Notes: generated from the letters alone by a model not told the origin. Positions 1-9,323 are shown, counted from the stretch's first letter. The stretch: DNA of 64,000 nucleotides from Flavobacterium sp. (GCA_014379405.1 JACMLU010000018.1:62001-126000); one strand, 5' to 3'. Program-made: numbers and translations.

Positions 1-1
1 A

Positions 2-1117
2 ACTACTGGACAAGTTATTTTGGCTGGTGAAGTGAAATCTGAAATTTATTTAGACGTTCAAACCATTGCAAGAGATGTCATCAAAAAAATTGGTTATACC
101 AAGAGCGAATATATGTTTGAAGCCAATTCTTGTGGTGTTCTTTCAGCAATTCACGAGCAATCTGCCGACATTAACCAAGGTGTTGACAGAGCCAGCAAAG
201 AAGAGCAAGGCGCTGGTGACCAAGGAATGATGTTTGGTTATGCTACTAATGAAACTGAAAACTATATGCCTTTGGCTTTGGATATTGCGCACGCATTATT
301 GATTGAATTGGCCAATATCAGAAGAGAAGATTCTGAAATTACATATTTACGTCCTGACGCTAAATCGCAAGTGACTTTAGAATATTCTGACGATAACAAA
401 CCACAACGTATTGATGCCATTGTAATTTCGACTCAACACGATGATTTCGCTCCAGAAGCTGAAATGTTGGCTAAAATCAAAAGTGATTTAGTATCCATTT
501 TGATCCCAAGAATTAAAGCAAAATATCCACAATACGCTCATTTATTTAACGACAAAATTCAATACCACATCAACCCTACTGGGAAATTTGTTATTGGCGG
601 ACCACACGGAGATACTGGATTGACAGGAAGAAAAATTATCGTGGATACTTACGGTGGAAAAGGAGCTCACGGTGGAGGTGCTTTCTCTGGAAAAGATCCA
701 AGTAAAGTAGATAGAAGTGCAGCTTATGCTACACGTCATATCGCCAAAAACCTTGTTGCAGCCGGTGTTGCCAACGAGATTTTAGTTCAAGTTTCGTATG
801 CCATTGGGGTTGCACAACCTATGGGGATTTTTGTTGACACTTATGGAACTTCAAAAGTGAATTTGACCAATGGTGAAATCGCCAAAAAAGTTTCAGCAAT
901 TTTTGATATGCGTCCTTACTTTATCGAACAACGTTTGAAATTAAGAAATCCTATTTACAGCGAAACTGCTGCTTATGGACATATGGGTCGTAAACCAGAA
1001 ATCGTAACCAAAACTTTCAAAGCTCCAGGTGGAATTGAAAAAACGGTTACAGTTGAATTGTTTACTTGGGAAAAATTAGATTTCGTAGATCAAGTAAAAG
1101 CTGCTTTTGGGTTGTAA
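2..1117 (+). CDS. metK: S-adenosylmethionine synthetase, 5' truncated by window edge
   Basis: Cytoplasmic methionine adenosyltransferase that makes S-adenosylmethionine from ATP and methionine. The reading frame is open from base 2 ([11 protein letters not shown]...), so the true start lies before the window and the TTG at base 20 is not a start. Family motifs are visible: [12 protein letters not shown] (bases about 209-244), the phosphate-binding [13 protein letters not shown], and the glycine-rich GGGAFSGKD. The C-terminus ends normally at FGL. About 371 residues are present, against roughly 380-420 for the family, so only the N-terminal part is missing. A CTCACCCC repeat and a hairpin terminator follow the stop. 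Confidence 0.97.
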   Translation, partial: TTGQVILAGEVKSEIYLDVQTIARDVIKKIGYTKSEYMFEANSCGVLSAIHEQSADINQGVDRASKEEQGAGDQGMMFGYATNETENYMPLALDIAHALLIELANIRREDSEITYLRPDAKSQVTLEYSDDNKPQRIDAIVISTQHDDFAPEAEMLAKIKSDLVSILIPRIKAKYPQYAHLFNDKIQYHINPTGKFVIGGPHGDTGLTGRKIIVDTYGGKGAHGGGAFSGKDPSKVDRSAAYATRHIAKNLVAAGVANEILVQVSYAIGVAQPMGIFVDTYGTSKVNLTNGEIAKKVSAIFDMRPYFIEQRLKLRNPIYSETAAYGHMGRKPEIVTKTFKAPGGIEKTVTVELFTWEKLDFVDQVKAAFGL

Positions 1118-1156
1118 TCCTCACCCCCAACCCTTCTCCAAAGGAGAGGGGAGCAA
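1118..1156. repeat. CTCACCCC/GGAGAGGG intergenic repeat, copy 1
   Basis: The segment starts at the metK stop codon and reads CCTCACCCCCAACCC then CTCC AAAG GAG AGGGGAG, with CTCTCC/GGAGAG-type inner complementarity. A second, shorter copy lies at 6600-6635, also directly behind a stop codon. Much richer in G+C than its surroundings. Similar REP-like sequences occur in many bacterial genomes; function unknown. Confidence 0.6.
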
Positions 1157-1171
1157 AAAATTATAAAAGAC

Positions 1172-1207
1172 AAAACCCTGACGAAATAAAATTTGTCGGG
1201 GTTTTTT
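1172..1207 (+). terminator. Intrinsic terminator of metK, probably bidirectional
   Basis: AACCCTGAC pairs with GTCGGGGTT (one G-T pair) around an A/T loop and is followed by a run of T. It lies between the convergent metK and TonB-receptor genes. Confidence 0.8.
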
Positions 1208-1245
1208 GTTGGCTTATTTTTCAGAGAAGATTTAAGAATATCTTC

Positions 1246-3948
1246 CTAAATATTATACTTCAAAGATAGAATCAAATACCTCGGTTGAACGGTATATTGC
1301 GAAGTTCTAGTGGAGAATTGCGAGAAACTGTCATCGTTTATGGATTTAGTGTTCAAAAGGTTAGTTCCGCTGATTTTGTATTCGAACTTGCTGTTTTTCT
1401 TTTGATAAATCAGGCTCGCACTAAGAAAATCATACTGGTTATCAACCGTTTTTTCAGTATTGTAATAATGGTAAAACTCATATTCCGTCACCAGTGAAAA
1501 GCTGTCTAGAAAGTAATAATCCAATTTAGCAAAAGGGCGGTCTGTATAGTAAACACTATTGGCGTAATTATTAATTACTGCATTGTAACCCAGTTCTAAA
1601 TTGGGTAATTTCTTGTAATTCGTGGACGCTTTTAGAGTATAGCTTTGGGTAAAACTTTCATTAGTTGACAATACATTGTTTTGAATATTATTGAACAACG
1701 ACCAATTTAGGTTCGCCGAAAAAGAGGCTTTGTAATTCTTCAAGAAAGAGCGACCGTAAGACCCGCTTCCCGAGAAAGTTTCATCGGCAAAGTCCGAATT
1801 ATAAGGCATTGAAGATTGATTTACACCATCGTAAAAGGCTTTTGTTTTTACGGCATCAATTCGTTTAGAATACGTCAAAAAGGCCGATATATTTTCTAAA
1901 TTAAACATATTGTATTTAAAATAGCGTAAGGAATGCTGGCGAGCCGTTGCGTTTTCGAGCGTTCGACTTCCTTTTCTTAAACTATTGTAATTAGAAAAAA
2001 CAAAACCTTCGGCCAATTGATTGATATCGGTAAAACTATTGGTGTATGAAAAATTATAGGTCAATGATTCCGCTTTCTTGATTTGGTAAATCGCCAACAA
2101 ATCAGGCAAAACTCTTGAGAAATTTTGACTAAAATCGGTTCCCAACTGCGTGTTAGTCATATTATAACTATGCAAACTTACACCAGGTGTAAAAGTAAAT
2201 TTGCCAGTTAAAATCTTGTAATGAAAACCTACGAAAGCATCATTAAAATTGTAATTCACATCATTTTTATTAACGGTATTATCCAGTTCATTGATGGCTT
2301 GATTGTCCAAAATTTGATACATACTGGAATTAAAATTTTGATACGAATAAGTCTCTCCTAATGTAATATTGATGTTGCTCTTTGGCGTAAGCATATAATA
2401 ATAATCGGCTTTTGCGTCTATTTTGCTAGTTTTCACAAAACGATTTTGAGTGATATCGTTCCTGTTTTGCCCTGGTGTGTAACCTACTAAATTAAATGGC
2501 TGAGACTTTAGATTGGCATTGTAAAAAGGATCTTCTTCTTGGTACAGATGTTGCATTTCTACTGCGAAAATATTTTTTTCATTCAGTGTATAAAACAAAC
2601 TTAGGTTTTGATTGACCGAAAGAGGTTTTTGCTCTTTAGTCGTATTGATAATTTCAGTTGTCGAAGTATTATTGATAATAGCTTCTCGAACCAAAGGGGC
2701 GTCTTCTTCTTGTTTTGAAATCTTGGTCAAAACATCATAATCAAACTGAAAGTCAGTTGATGGTTTGTAACTGGAACTCAATTTAAACATTCCCAAATTA
2801 CTTTTTTGATTCGCCAATTCTTTCTTGTTCTCTGTAGATTGAATTTCATTCGAATTGGGTTTGAAAATATTGGTTTGCGAAAGGGTTTCTAAATCAGTAA
2901 GCGAGGAAGAAATGATTCCAAACCCACTCAAAGTCCAAGCTTTATTGACATTATAGGAAAAATTTGCTGCTCCAAATTGAGTTTCAATTTCTTTGGCTCG
3001 ATTGTTCCGCATCAATGAAATCCCTAAATCATTGGAAGAAACATTAAAACTAGAACCTCCTTTGGAAACTAACCCTCTAAATCCTCCCGTTAATTTCATA
3101 TAATCCTGTATGGTCAGTGGCAACTCGCCAATATTATTGAAATTTGTAATCAGGTTAATACTGTATTTGGGGCTGTAATAAAACAATTTTGGGTTAATCA
3201 AATAGCGACTATCCATCATTCCGACCCCGATTCCTGCGGTCATATCGCCAAACCAGAAATTCTTTTTTCCTGATTTTAGTTTGATATTCATCGCCACGTT
3301 GTCTTGGTTATTCTCCACTCCTTTCAGAATCGAATTTTCGTTAAAATTACGAAGTACTTGAATCTTATCGATGGCATCAGCAGGGATGTTTTTTACTCCA
3401 AGTTTTGTATCGCCATCAAAAAAATCTTTGCCTTCGACCATTAATTTGGTCACTTTTTTACCTTCAACTTCTATTTCGCCATCAGCGTTGACTTCGACTC
3501 CCGGTAATTTTTTTAAAACGTCTTCCAGTTTTCGTTCCGTTCCTGATTTAAAGGAATCGGCATTGTAAACTATAGTGTCACCTTTGATAGAAACCGGCAT
3601 TTCACGTACAATTTCCACTCCAGCCAATTCAACAGCACCTTCCTCAAGAACAATATTTTTTTTGATATTCAGGTTAGATGTGACAATTTCTAACTGTGTG
3701 CTCTGCATTCCTAAAAAACTAACGTTGATAGTATAAGTTGTATTCACTTTTAAATCGAGAACATATTTCCCTTTATCATTTGTGATGGCGTAAGAATCCA
3801 TCCCTTTTGTGGCTTTGTTTACCGCCATAACATTGACCATTTCCAAACCAACATTTTTATTATCGGTTATAACGCCTTCTATTTTTATGGTTTGGGCAAA
3901 AGAAAGTGAACTGATAAAGAACAGGACAACTAAAAATACGTTTTTCAT
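1246..3948 (-). CDS. TonB-dependent outer-membrane receptor-like protein
   Basis: 900 residues with a signal peptide (about 1-18, ending SFAQ), then a carboxypeptidase-regulatory-like domain (about 22-100, with ITNDKGKYVLDL), then a plug-like region (about 115-230, with LPGVEVNADGEIEVEGKKV and an IPADAIDKIQVLRNF stretch) and a long beta-barrel region to the C-terminus. This is the architecture of Bacteroidota TonB-linked outer-membrane proteins. Substrate cannot be read from sequence. It follows the GLPGLI gene on the same strand after 52 bases, so the two are likely co-transcribed. The end (RYLILSLKYNI) is compatible with a final barrel strand. No SusD partner is adjacent, which argues against a classic glycan-uptake SusCD pair. 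Confidence 0.85.
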   Translation of the reverse strand: MKNVFLVVLFFISSLSFAQTIKIEGVITDNKNVGLEMVNVMAVNKATKGMDSYAITNDKGKYVLDLKVNTTYTINVSFLGMQSTQLEIVTSNLNIKKNIVLEEGAVELAGVEIVREMPVSIKGDTIVYNADSFKSGTERKLEDVLKKLPGVEVNADGEIEVEGKKVTKLMVEGKDFFDGDTKLGVKNIPADAIDKIQVLRNFNENSILKGVENNQDNVAMNIKLKSGKKNFWFGDMTAGIGVGMMDSRYLINPKLFYYSPKYSINLITNFNNIGELPLTIQDYMKLTGGFRGLVSKGGSSFNVSSNDLGISLMRNNRAKEIETQFGAANFSYNVNKAWTLSGFGIISSSLTDLETLSQTNIFKPNSNEIQSTENKKELANQKSNLGMFKLSSSYKPSTDFQFDYDVLTKISKQEEDAPLVREAIINNTSTTEIINTTKEQKPLSVNQNLSLFYTLNEKNIFAVEMQHLYQEEDPFYNANLKSQPFNLVGYTPGQNRNDITQNRFVKTSKIDAKADYYYMLTPKSNINITLGETYSYQNFNSSMYQILDNQAINELDNTVNKNDVNYNFNDAFVGFHYKILTGKFTFTPGVSLHSYNMTNTQLGTDFSQNFSRVLPDLLAIYQIKKAESLTYNFSYTNSFTDINQLAEGFVFSNYNSLRKGSRTLENATARQHSLRYFKYNMFNLENISAFLTYSKRIDAVKTKAFYDGVNQSSMPYNSDFADETFSGSGSYGRSFLKNYKASFSANLNWSLFNNIQNNVLSTNESFTQSYTLKASTNYKKLPNLELGYNAVINNYANSVYYTDRPFAKLDYYFLDSFSLVTEYEFYHYYNTEKTVDNQYDFLSASLIYQKKNSKFEYKISGTNLLNTKSINDDSFSQFSTRTSQYTVQPRYLILSLKYNI

Positions 3949-4000
3949 TATGTGAATTTTGGAAATTTGGAATATTTAAGGGACTGATGGCAACTATTTA

Positions 4001-4897
4001 TTAACCTCCAATTCTGATTTGCTGACCACCATTTCCGCCACGCCCTTGATTCATTGAACGAAATTCCTCCATTTTTTTAATCATAATTTCATCAAATTCT
4101 TTTTGGGTAACTACTTTCCCTTTTGTTGCCGCTTTTATCACTGCTTTTTCTTTTGGATTCAAAACAATTTTAGAACATAAAATAACTGTTTTTCCGTCGT
4201 TGACTTCCAATATCAATCCTGGCAATCCCCAATAACCCTCCGGACCTTGATTCACAGGGATTTCAGGAGTATACCAAGCCGTAACCACTACTTCTTTTGG
4301 CACCTCAATTTGATCCATAAAATTTGTTTTCTTGGTAGCGTCGGCAGGTTTCGCAGTTGCAGTTTCTTCTTTTTTAGGTGCAAAATTTCTAAAATCAGTT
4401 TTGCTTACTGGACGAATAGCTGTGGCTTTGAAACAATTATACCCACCAATAACTCGGGTTTCTCCTTCCATTTTCCACTTTAAATTGGGTAATGAATCTT
4501 TTACTAAAAATTCTTTTCCCATAAATTCTTTGTCAACTGTATAGGATTTAGTTTTTATGTCTTTGTAAAATGTCCCTCCTGCTCCTGTCATCGATGACAT
4601 CATTCTCATTCCACCACCTTGACCTTGTTGAGTTGGTGCATCGAGTTTTTCTTCTTCTTTGTATATGGAAGCAGTCTTGTCGAAATTTAAAATAAACGTT
4701 TTCTCAAACATCGATTTCATTCTTTCTTCTATCATCTTTAGTCGCTCTGGTGGTATATCCTTGTTACCAGCCATTCGCTCCTTGAATTCGGCAGTACTTG
4801 TTTTGGATTCATACACCGCCATCCCTTGAAATACCTGAGCTTGAAGTCCTAAATGAACTGTAAATAAGATTGCTATTGTAAAAATAATTTTAGACAT
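4001..4897 (-). CDS. GLPGLI family secreted protein
   Basis: 298 residues with a signal peptide (about 1-20, ending LQAQ) and the family-defining GLPGLI motif at residues 224-229 within WGLPGLILEV. The GLPGLI family is a Bacteroidota periplasmic or surface family, often encoded beside TonB-linked proteins as here; its biochemical role is not established. Two low-complexity Gly/Met/Gln segments stand out: around residues 90-105 (GQGGGMRMMSSM) and the C-terminal tail (NQGRGGNGGQQIRIGG). A metal- or peptide-handling role is only a guess. Likely first gene of an operon with the downstream receptor. Confidence 0.85.
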   Translation of the reverse strand: MSKIIFTIAILFTVHLGLQAQVFQGMAVYESKTSTAEFKERMAGNKDIPPERLKMIEERMKSMFEKTFILNFDKTASIYKEEEKLDAPTQQGQGGGMRMMSSMTGAGGTFYKDIKTKSYTVDKEFMGKEFLVKDSLPNLKWKMEGETRVIGGYNCFKATAIRPVSKTDFRNFAPKKEETATAKPADATKKTNFMDQIEVPKEVVVTAWYTPEIPVNQGPEGYWGLPGLILEVNDGKTVILCSKIVLNPKEKAVIKAATKGKVVTQKEFDEIMIKKMEEFRSMNQGRGGNGGQQIRIGG

Positions 4898-5193
4898 AAG
4901 TTTTGTTTTTAATGTAACAAGTAAGACTATTCAAAAGTTTTTTTGTTACAATATATAATTAAAATAAATAAGACATTTATTATCACAAAGGGTTTAACCG
5001 TAATTTAACTTTATCTGTAAAAAATGATCTCTTTTCTTCAAAAGTAGATTTAACAAACCAGACAGGGAAATAATATATATTACCAAAACCAATAGACCGA
5101 TTGCATTTTTTCCTGATGAATACGCAGGAATGAATTGAAATTATAAATATCCAACACCATCAATATTATTTTTTTTTGTAATTTGGTGCACTT

Positions 5194-5985
5194 ATGAAAA
5201 GACTATTTCTTTTATTCTTTATTTTTTCTTTTGCCTTTTCTTTTGGACAGGATAAAACTTATGTCGCGACCAAACTAAATTCGACAGCATTTATCGCAGA
5301 TCATTTTCTAGGATACGATCAATTTGGGTTTTACTATTCGATAAAAAACAATATTTTATCTAAAACCAAAAAAGACGAAAACTTTGAATACAAAAATATT
5401 TCGCTGGGAAAACCAACAAAAACTGACATCCAGAACCCATTGAAAATAATGTTGTTTTATGAAAATTTCAACACGATAATTCTTTTGGACAATCAATTGA
5501 GTGAAACACAAAAAATAAATCTTTCGGAAAATGATGTTCCAATAATGGCCACCGCAACCGGAATTGCTTCTGGAAACAGGCTTTGGATTTACAATAGTTT
5601 GACTCAACAAATTGGGCTTTTCGACTACTTGAAAAATAGCTTTCAATCGATAACCCCTTCTTTTCAAGGGAATTTGAAATATTATGAATCCGATTTTAAT
5701 ACTTTCCAATGGATAGACAACAATCTGAATTGGTATTCTTGTGATATTTTTGGAAAAATCACCAGCTTGGGGAAAGTAGCTGATTACGCACAGATTCAAG
5801 CAATTACAAACCAATCTATTATCTTTTCGAAAGAAGGACAATTGTATGTTCAGGATTTGAAAAACAATACGATTTTCCCAATTGAAAATGTGGAAAAATC
5901 ATTTAAAAATTTCTATTACAAAGACCAAAATTTGTCTATTTTTACCAACCAAGGAATTAGCAATTATAAAATCTCAATACCGTAA
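5194..5985 (+). CDS. Secreted protein of unknown function, coupled to dNK
   Basis: 263 residues starting with a clear signal peptide (MKRLFLLFFIFSFAFSFGQ). The mature part is rich in aromatic and Asn residues with repeated blocks of the type NRLWIYNS, NLNWYSCD, GQLYVQDL, compatible with repeated beta-strands such as a propeller, though I cannot identify a family. Its TAA stop overlaps the ATG of the deoxynucleoside kinase (TAATG), implying translational coupling. The 296 bases upstream (4898-5193) hold no gene that I can see. Function unknown. Confidence 0.75.
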   Translation: MKRLFLLFFIFSFAFSFGQDKTYVATKLNSTAFIADHFLGYDQFGFYYSIKNNILSKTKKDENFEYKNISLGKPTKTDIQNPLKIMLFYENFNTIILLDNQLSETQKINLSENDVPIMATATGIASGNRLWIYNSLTQQIGLFDYLKNSFQSITPSFQGNLKYYESDFNTFQWIDNNLNWYSCDIFGKITSLGKVADYAQIQAITNQSIIFSKEGQLYVQDLKNNTIFPIENVEKSFKNFYYKDQNLSIFTNQGISNYKISIP

Positions 5986-6599
5986 TGCACATAGCAATAG
6001 CAGGAAACATAGGCGCTGGAAAAACAACATTGACACGTTTACTGGCAAAACATTTTAAATGGGAACCGCATTATGAAGACGTGGTTGACAATCCATATTT
6101 GGACGATTTTTATCACCAAATGGAACGTTGGTCGTTTAATTTGCAGATTTATTTCCTCAATAGTCGTTTTCGTCAAGTAATGCAGATTCGCGAAAGCGGC
6201 AAAAAAATCATTCAAGACCGAACCATATATGAAGATGCGCATATTTTTGCTCCCAATCTTCACGCAATGGGTTTGATGACCAACCGTGATTTCCAAAACT
6301 ATACTTCTCTGTTTGAATTGATGGAATCAACGGTTAAACCTCCTGATATGCTGATCTACTTAAGAAGTTCCATTCCTAATTTAGTTGGTCAAATCCACAA
6401 ACGCGGTCGAGAATACGAAAACACGATTTCCATAGATTACCTCAACCGATTGAACGAGCGTTATGAAGCTTGGATTCAAACTTACACCAAAGGTAAATTA
6501 TTGATTATTGATGTGGACAACATCAATTTTGTGGACAATCCTGAAGATTTAGGAATGATTATCAATCGTATTGACGCAGAGTTGAACGGATTGTTTTAG
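5985..6599 (+). CDS. Deoxynucleoside kinase
   Basis: 204-residue cytoplasmic kinase of the dCK/dGK family, phosphorylating deoxynucleosides in salvage. The P-loop GNIGAGKTTL is at about residues 7-16, followed by the ERW/QIYFL substrate-pocket region (about 48-56), the DRTIYEDAH motif (about 77-85; DRS/DRT is the family signature) and an Arg-rich lid (HKRGREYE). Length is normal. The start ATG overlaps the stop of the upstream secreted protein. Specificity (dA, dG or others) cannot be decided from the sequence. Confidence 0.9.
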   Translation: MHIAIAGNIGAGKTTLTRLLAKHFKWEPHYEDVVDNPYLDDFYHQMERWSFNLQIYFLNSRFRQVMQIRESGKKIIQDRTIYEDAHIFAPNLHAMGLMTNRDFQNYTSLFELMESTVKPPDMLIYLRSSIPNLVGQIHKRGREYENTISIDYLNRLNERYEAWIQTYTKGKLLIIDVDNINFVDNPEDLGMIINRIDAELNGLF

Positions 6600-6635
6600 T
6601 CCTCACCCCAGCCCTCTCCAACGGAGAGGGAGCCA
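6600..6635. repeat. CTCACCCC/GGAGAGGG intergenic repeat, copy 2
   Basis: Starts directly after the kinase stop codon: CCTCACCCCAGCCCTCTCC, then AAC, then GGAGAGGGAGCC. Same design as the copy at 1118-1156. CCCTCTCC and GGAGAGGG form the inner inverted repeat. Confidence 0.6.
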
Positions 6636-6670
6636 AAACTGGATATAAAATTTCTAAATAATAGGTTTAT

Positions 6671-6714
6671 AAACATAAAAATGCCTCGCAATTTTGCGAG
6701 GCATTTTTATGTTT
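6671..6714. terminator. Bidirectional intrinsic terminator
   Basis: Perfect 20-base-pair hairpin (6671-6690 with 6695-6714) around a 4-base loop, core ATGCCTCGCA/TGCGAGGCAT flanked by A-run and T-run arms. It separates the convergent kinase and hppA genes. Confidence 0.9.
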
Positions 6715-6718
6715 ACTA

Positions 6719-6751
6719 ATCTTTGTCAAAGTTTGAAACTTTGACAAAGAT
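6719..6751. repeat. Long perfect palindrome, CTTTGTCAAAG type
   Basis: Perfect 16-base arms around a single G (ATCTTTGTCAAAGTTT / AAACTTTGACAAAGAT). It sits just behind the bidirectional terminator and 17 bases from the hppA stop. No T-run follows, so it is not an ordinary terminator. It resembles the palindrome at 53304-53336 in design; possibly a dispersed Flavobacterium repeat. Confidence 0.6.
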
Positions 6752-6767
6752 CCAAAGGGCTATACGA

Positions 6768-9323
6768 CTATTTTAAAGCTTCCACTTTAGCTTTTACTTC
6801 TTCTAAAGAACCTTCAAAAACTTGGACGTTTACATTTCCTTTTTCGGAAGTAGTCACGGTTGCTTTTGCATTTCCGTCAGTTTTAATGATTTCAACTTTT
6901 ACATTTTTCTCAACCATTCCTTTTTTGGCAAAACATGCTTTTTCAGCTGTTGGTGCAATAAATTTTCCGTTTGCATCATAATGTGACATGCACATTTCTT
7001 TTTGCGCTGGAGTGCAGCCTCTTTCGTCACACATTTTGGCACATTCGTCTTTGGTCATCGTGGCACATTTTGACATATCGCATTTGCCCATCATTGCTGC
7101 TGATTTCATTTCCATTGTGCAATTCATCATCTTGTTTTCAGAAGCACTTCCGTTTCCTAAAATTGGGGCGATTACCAATCCTATCAAACAAGTTAATTTA
7201 ATCAAGATGTTCATTGACGGCCCAGAAGTATCCTTGAATGGATCTCCAACTGTATCTCCAGTCACTGCCGCTTTGTGCGCATCAGAACCTTTGTATGTCA
7301 TTTCACCATTGATTAAAACTCCAGCTTCGAAAGATTTTTTGGCATTGTCCCAAGCACCACCTGCATTGTTTTGAAAAATAGCCCAAAGCACCCCAGAAAC
7401 GGTAACTCCAGCCATATAACCTCCCAACATTTCAGCGATTAATTGGTTGTTGTCGCTGTAAACTATTTTTCCCAAAATTACGATGGCAATAGGAAAACCA
7501 ATCGTCAAAACTCCTGGCAACATCATTTCGCGCAAAGCGGCTTTTGTAGAAATATCAACACATTTTGCATATTCTGGTTTTCCAGTTCCTTCCATAATTC
7601 CTGGAATTTCCTTGAACTGACGACGCACTTCATATACCATATCCATCGCGGCTTTACCTACTGAATTCATTGCCAAAGCTGAGAAAACAACTGGTATCAT
7701 TCCACCCACGAACAACATAGCCAATACTGGTGCTTTGAAAATATTGATTCCATCAATGCCTGTAAAAGTTACATAAGCAGCAAACAAAGCCAAAGAAGTT
7801 AAAGCCGCAGAAGCTATTGCAAAACCTTTACCAGTTGCTGCTGTAGTGTTACCAACAGAGTCCAAAATATCAGTACGAGTACGAACTTCTTTTGGCAATT
7901 CACTCATTTCGGCAATTCCACCGGCGTTGTCAGATATTGGCCCAAAAGCATCGATTGCCAACTGCATTGCTGTTGTTGCCATCATAGCGGAAGCAGCCAA
8001 TGCTACTCCGTAGAAACCTGCAAAAGCATAAGAAGTCCAGATGGCAGCAGCAAATAATAAAACGGTTGGAAACGTAGAAATCATTCCCGTTGCCAAACCA
8101 GCAATTACGTTAGTTCCTGCTCCAGTTGACGATTTTTGCACGATTGCCATAACTGGTTTTGTACCCAAACCAGTGTAATATTCAGTAACTGATGAAATAA
8201 CCGCCCCAACAACCAACCCAACGATGGTAGCATAAAAAACTCTCATCGAAGAAATTTCTTGTAATCCTTCACCAAAGAAATTCATTGTCATCGTTTCAGG
8301 CAACATATATTGAACCAAGAAGAAACAGGCAACGGCAGTTAAAGCGATAGAAACCCAGTTTCCAACATTTAATGCTCCTTGTACTTGTTTTTCTTTTGCA
8401 TCATTATCAGTTATTTTAACTAACATCGTTCCTATGATAGAGAATAAAATTCCGAAACCGGCAATTGCCATCGGTAATAAAATAGGCCCAATTCCACCAA
8501 AAGCATCTTGAATGTTTCCACCCATATCTTTAATTATGTAGTTTCCAAGAACCATTGCGGCAAGAACCGTTGCTACATAAGAACCGAATAAATCAGCTCC
8601 CATTCCAGCAACATCACCCACATTATCACCTACATTATCTGCAATTGTAGCGGGGTTTCTTGGATCGTCTTCTGGAATTCCAGCTTCTACTTTACCTACT
8701 AAATCCGCACCAACATCGGCGGCTTTGGTATAAATTCCTCCACCAACACGGGCAAACAAAGCAATAGATTCTGCTCCAAGAGAGAAACCTGCCAAGGTTT
8801 CCAAAACAATGGTCATATCTTCTGTAGAGGTCCAAACGCCTCCCATAAAAATATTAAAAAATAATATAAAAAAAGAAGTTAAGCCCAAAACAGCTAAACC
8901 TGCAACACCTAATCCCATTACCGTTCCACCGCCAAAAGAAACTTTCAATGCTTGAGGCAAACTAGTACGAGCGGCTTGTGTTGTTCTAACATTTGTTTTT
9001 GTTGCGATTTTCATCCCCATATTTCCAGCCAAAGCTGAAAAAAAAGCGCCAAAAACAAAGGCTACAACAATCAATAAATGAGTTGATATTCCAGGAATAT
9101 AGGTAACTCCAGCCAAAACTAAACTTGCCAAAACAACAAATATCGCCAATAATCGATATTCCGCTTTAAGAAAAGCCAAAGCTCCTTCATAAATATGTTC
9201 TGAAATCTCTTTCATTTTTCCATCGCCTGCGTCTTGTTTCAAAACCCAAGCTCTTTTGAAAGCCATAAAAGCCAATCCAATCAATGCCATAATTATTGGC
9301 ACATAAATCATTATTGTATCCAT
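6768..9323 (-). CDS. hppA: K+-dependent membrane pyrophosphatase (ion pump) with Cys/Met-rich C-terminal tail
   Basis: Integral membrane pyrophosphatase that couples PPi hydrolysis to Na+ and/or H+ export. Signature segments are present: DVGADLVGKVEAGIPEDDPRNPA, DNVGDNVGDVAGMGADLFGS, FGPISDNAGGIAEM and, near the end, GDTVGDPFKDTSGPSMNILIKL. The GNTTAATGKG segment has Ala where K+-independent enzymes have Lys, placing it in the K+-dependent class, which includes most Na+ pumps. The family core ends near residue 725. A further 126 residues follow with 8 Cys and 12 Met in the first 80, then a short hydrophilic domain, probably periplasmic because family C-termini face that side. Promoter at 9378-9408. 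Confidence 0.95.
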   Translation of the reverse strand: MDTIMIYVPIIMALIGLAFMAFKRAWVLKQDAGDGKMKEISEHIYEGALAFLKAEYRLLAIFVVLASLVLAGVTYIPGISTHLLIVVAFVFGAFFSALAGNMGMKIATKTNVRTTQAARTSLPQALKVSFGGGTVMGLGVAGLAVLGLTSFFILFFNIFMGGVWTSTEDMTIVLETLAGFSLGAESIALFARVGGGIYTKAADVGADLVGKVEAGIPEDDPRNPATIADNVGDNVGDVAGMGADLFGSYVATVLAAMVLGNYIIKDMGGNIQDAFGGIGPILLPMAIAGFGILFSIIGTMLVKITDNDAKEKQVQGALNVGNWVSIALTAVACFFLVQYMLPETMTMNFFGEGLQEISSMRVFYATIVGLVVGAVISSVTEYYTGLGTKPVMAIVQKSSTGAGTNVIAGLATGMISTFPTVLLFAAAIWTSYAFAGFYGVALAASAMMATTAMQLAIDAFGPISDNAGGIAEMSELPKEVRTRTDILDSVGNTTAATGKGFAIASAALTSLALFAAYVTFTGIDGINIFKAPVLAMLFVGGMIPVVFSALAMNSVGKAAMDMVYEVRRQFKEIPGIMEGTGKPEYAKCVDISTKAALREMMLPGVLTIGFPIAIVILGKIVYSDNNQLIAEMLGGYMAGVTVSGVLWAIFQNNAGGAWDNAKKSFEAGVLINGEMTYKGSDAHKAAVTGDTVGDPFKDTSGPSMNILIKLTCLIGLVIAPILGNGSASENKMMNCTMEMKSAAMMGKCDMSKCATMTKDECAKMCDERGCTPAQKEMCMSHYDANGKFIAPTAEKACFAKKGMVEKNVKVEIIKTDGNAKATVTTSEKGNVNVQVFEGSLEEVKAKVEALK

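Noticed and set aside
5356..5841. 161-codon minus-strand frame
   Set aside because: Antisense to the secreted protein coupled to dNK; no signal or motif.
6988..7374. 128-codon plus-strand frame over the hppA tail
   Set aside because: Antisense to the Cys/Met-rich tail. I considered whether the tail itself was an artefact of an antisense gene, but the hppA frame runs on without interruption and the antisense product has no motif.
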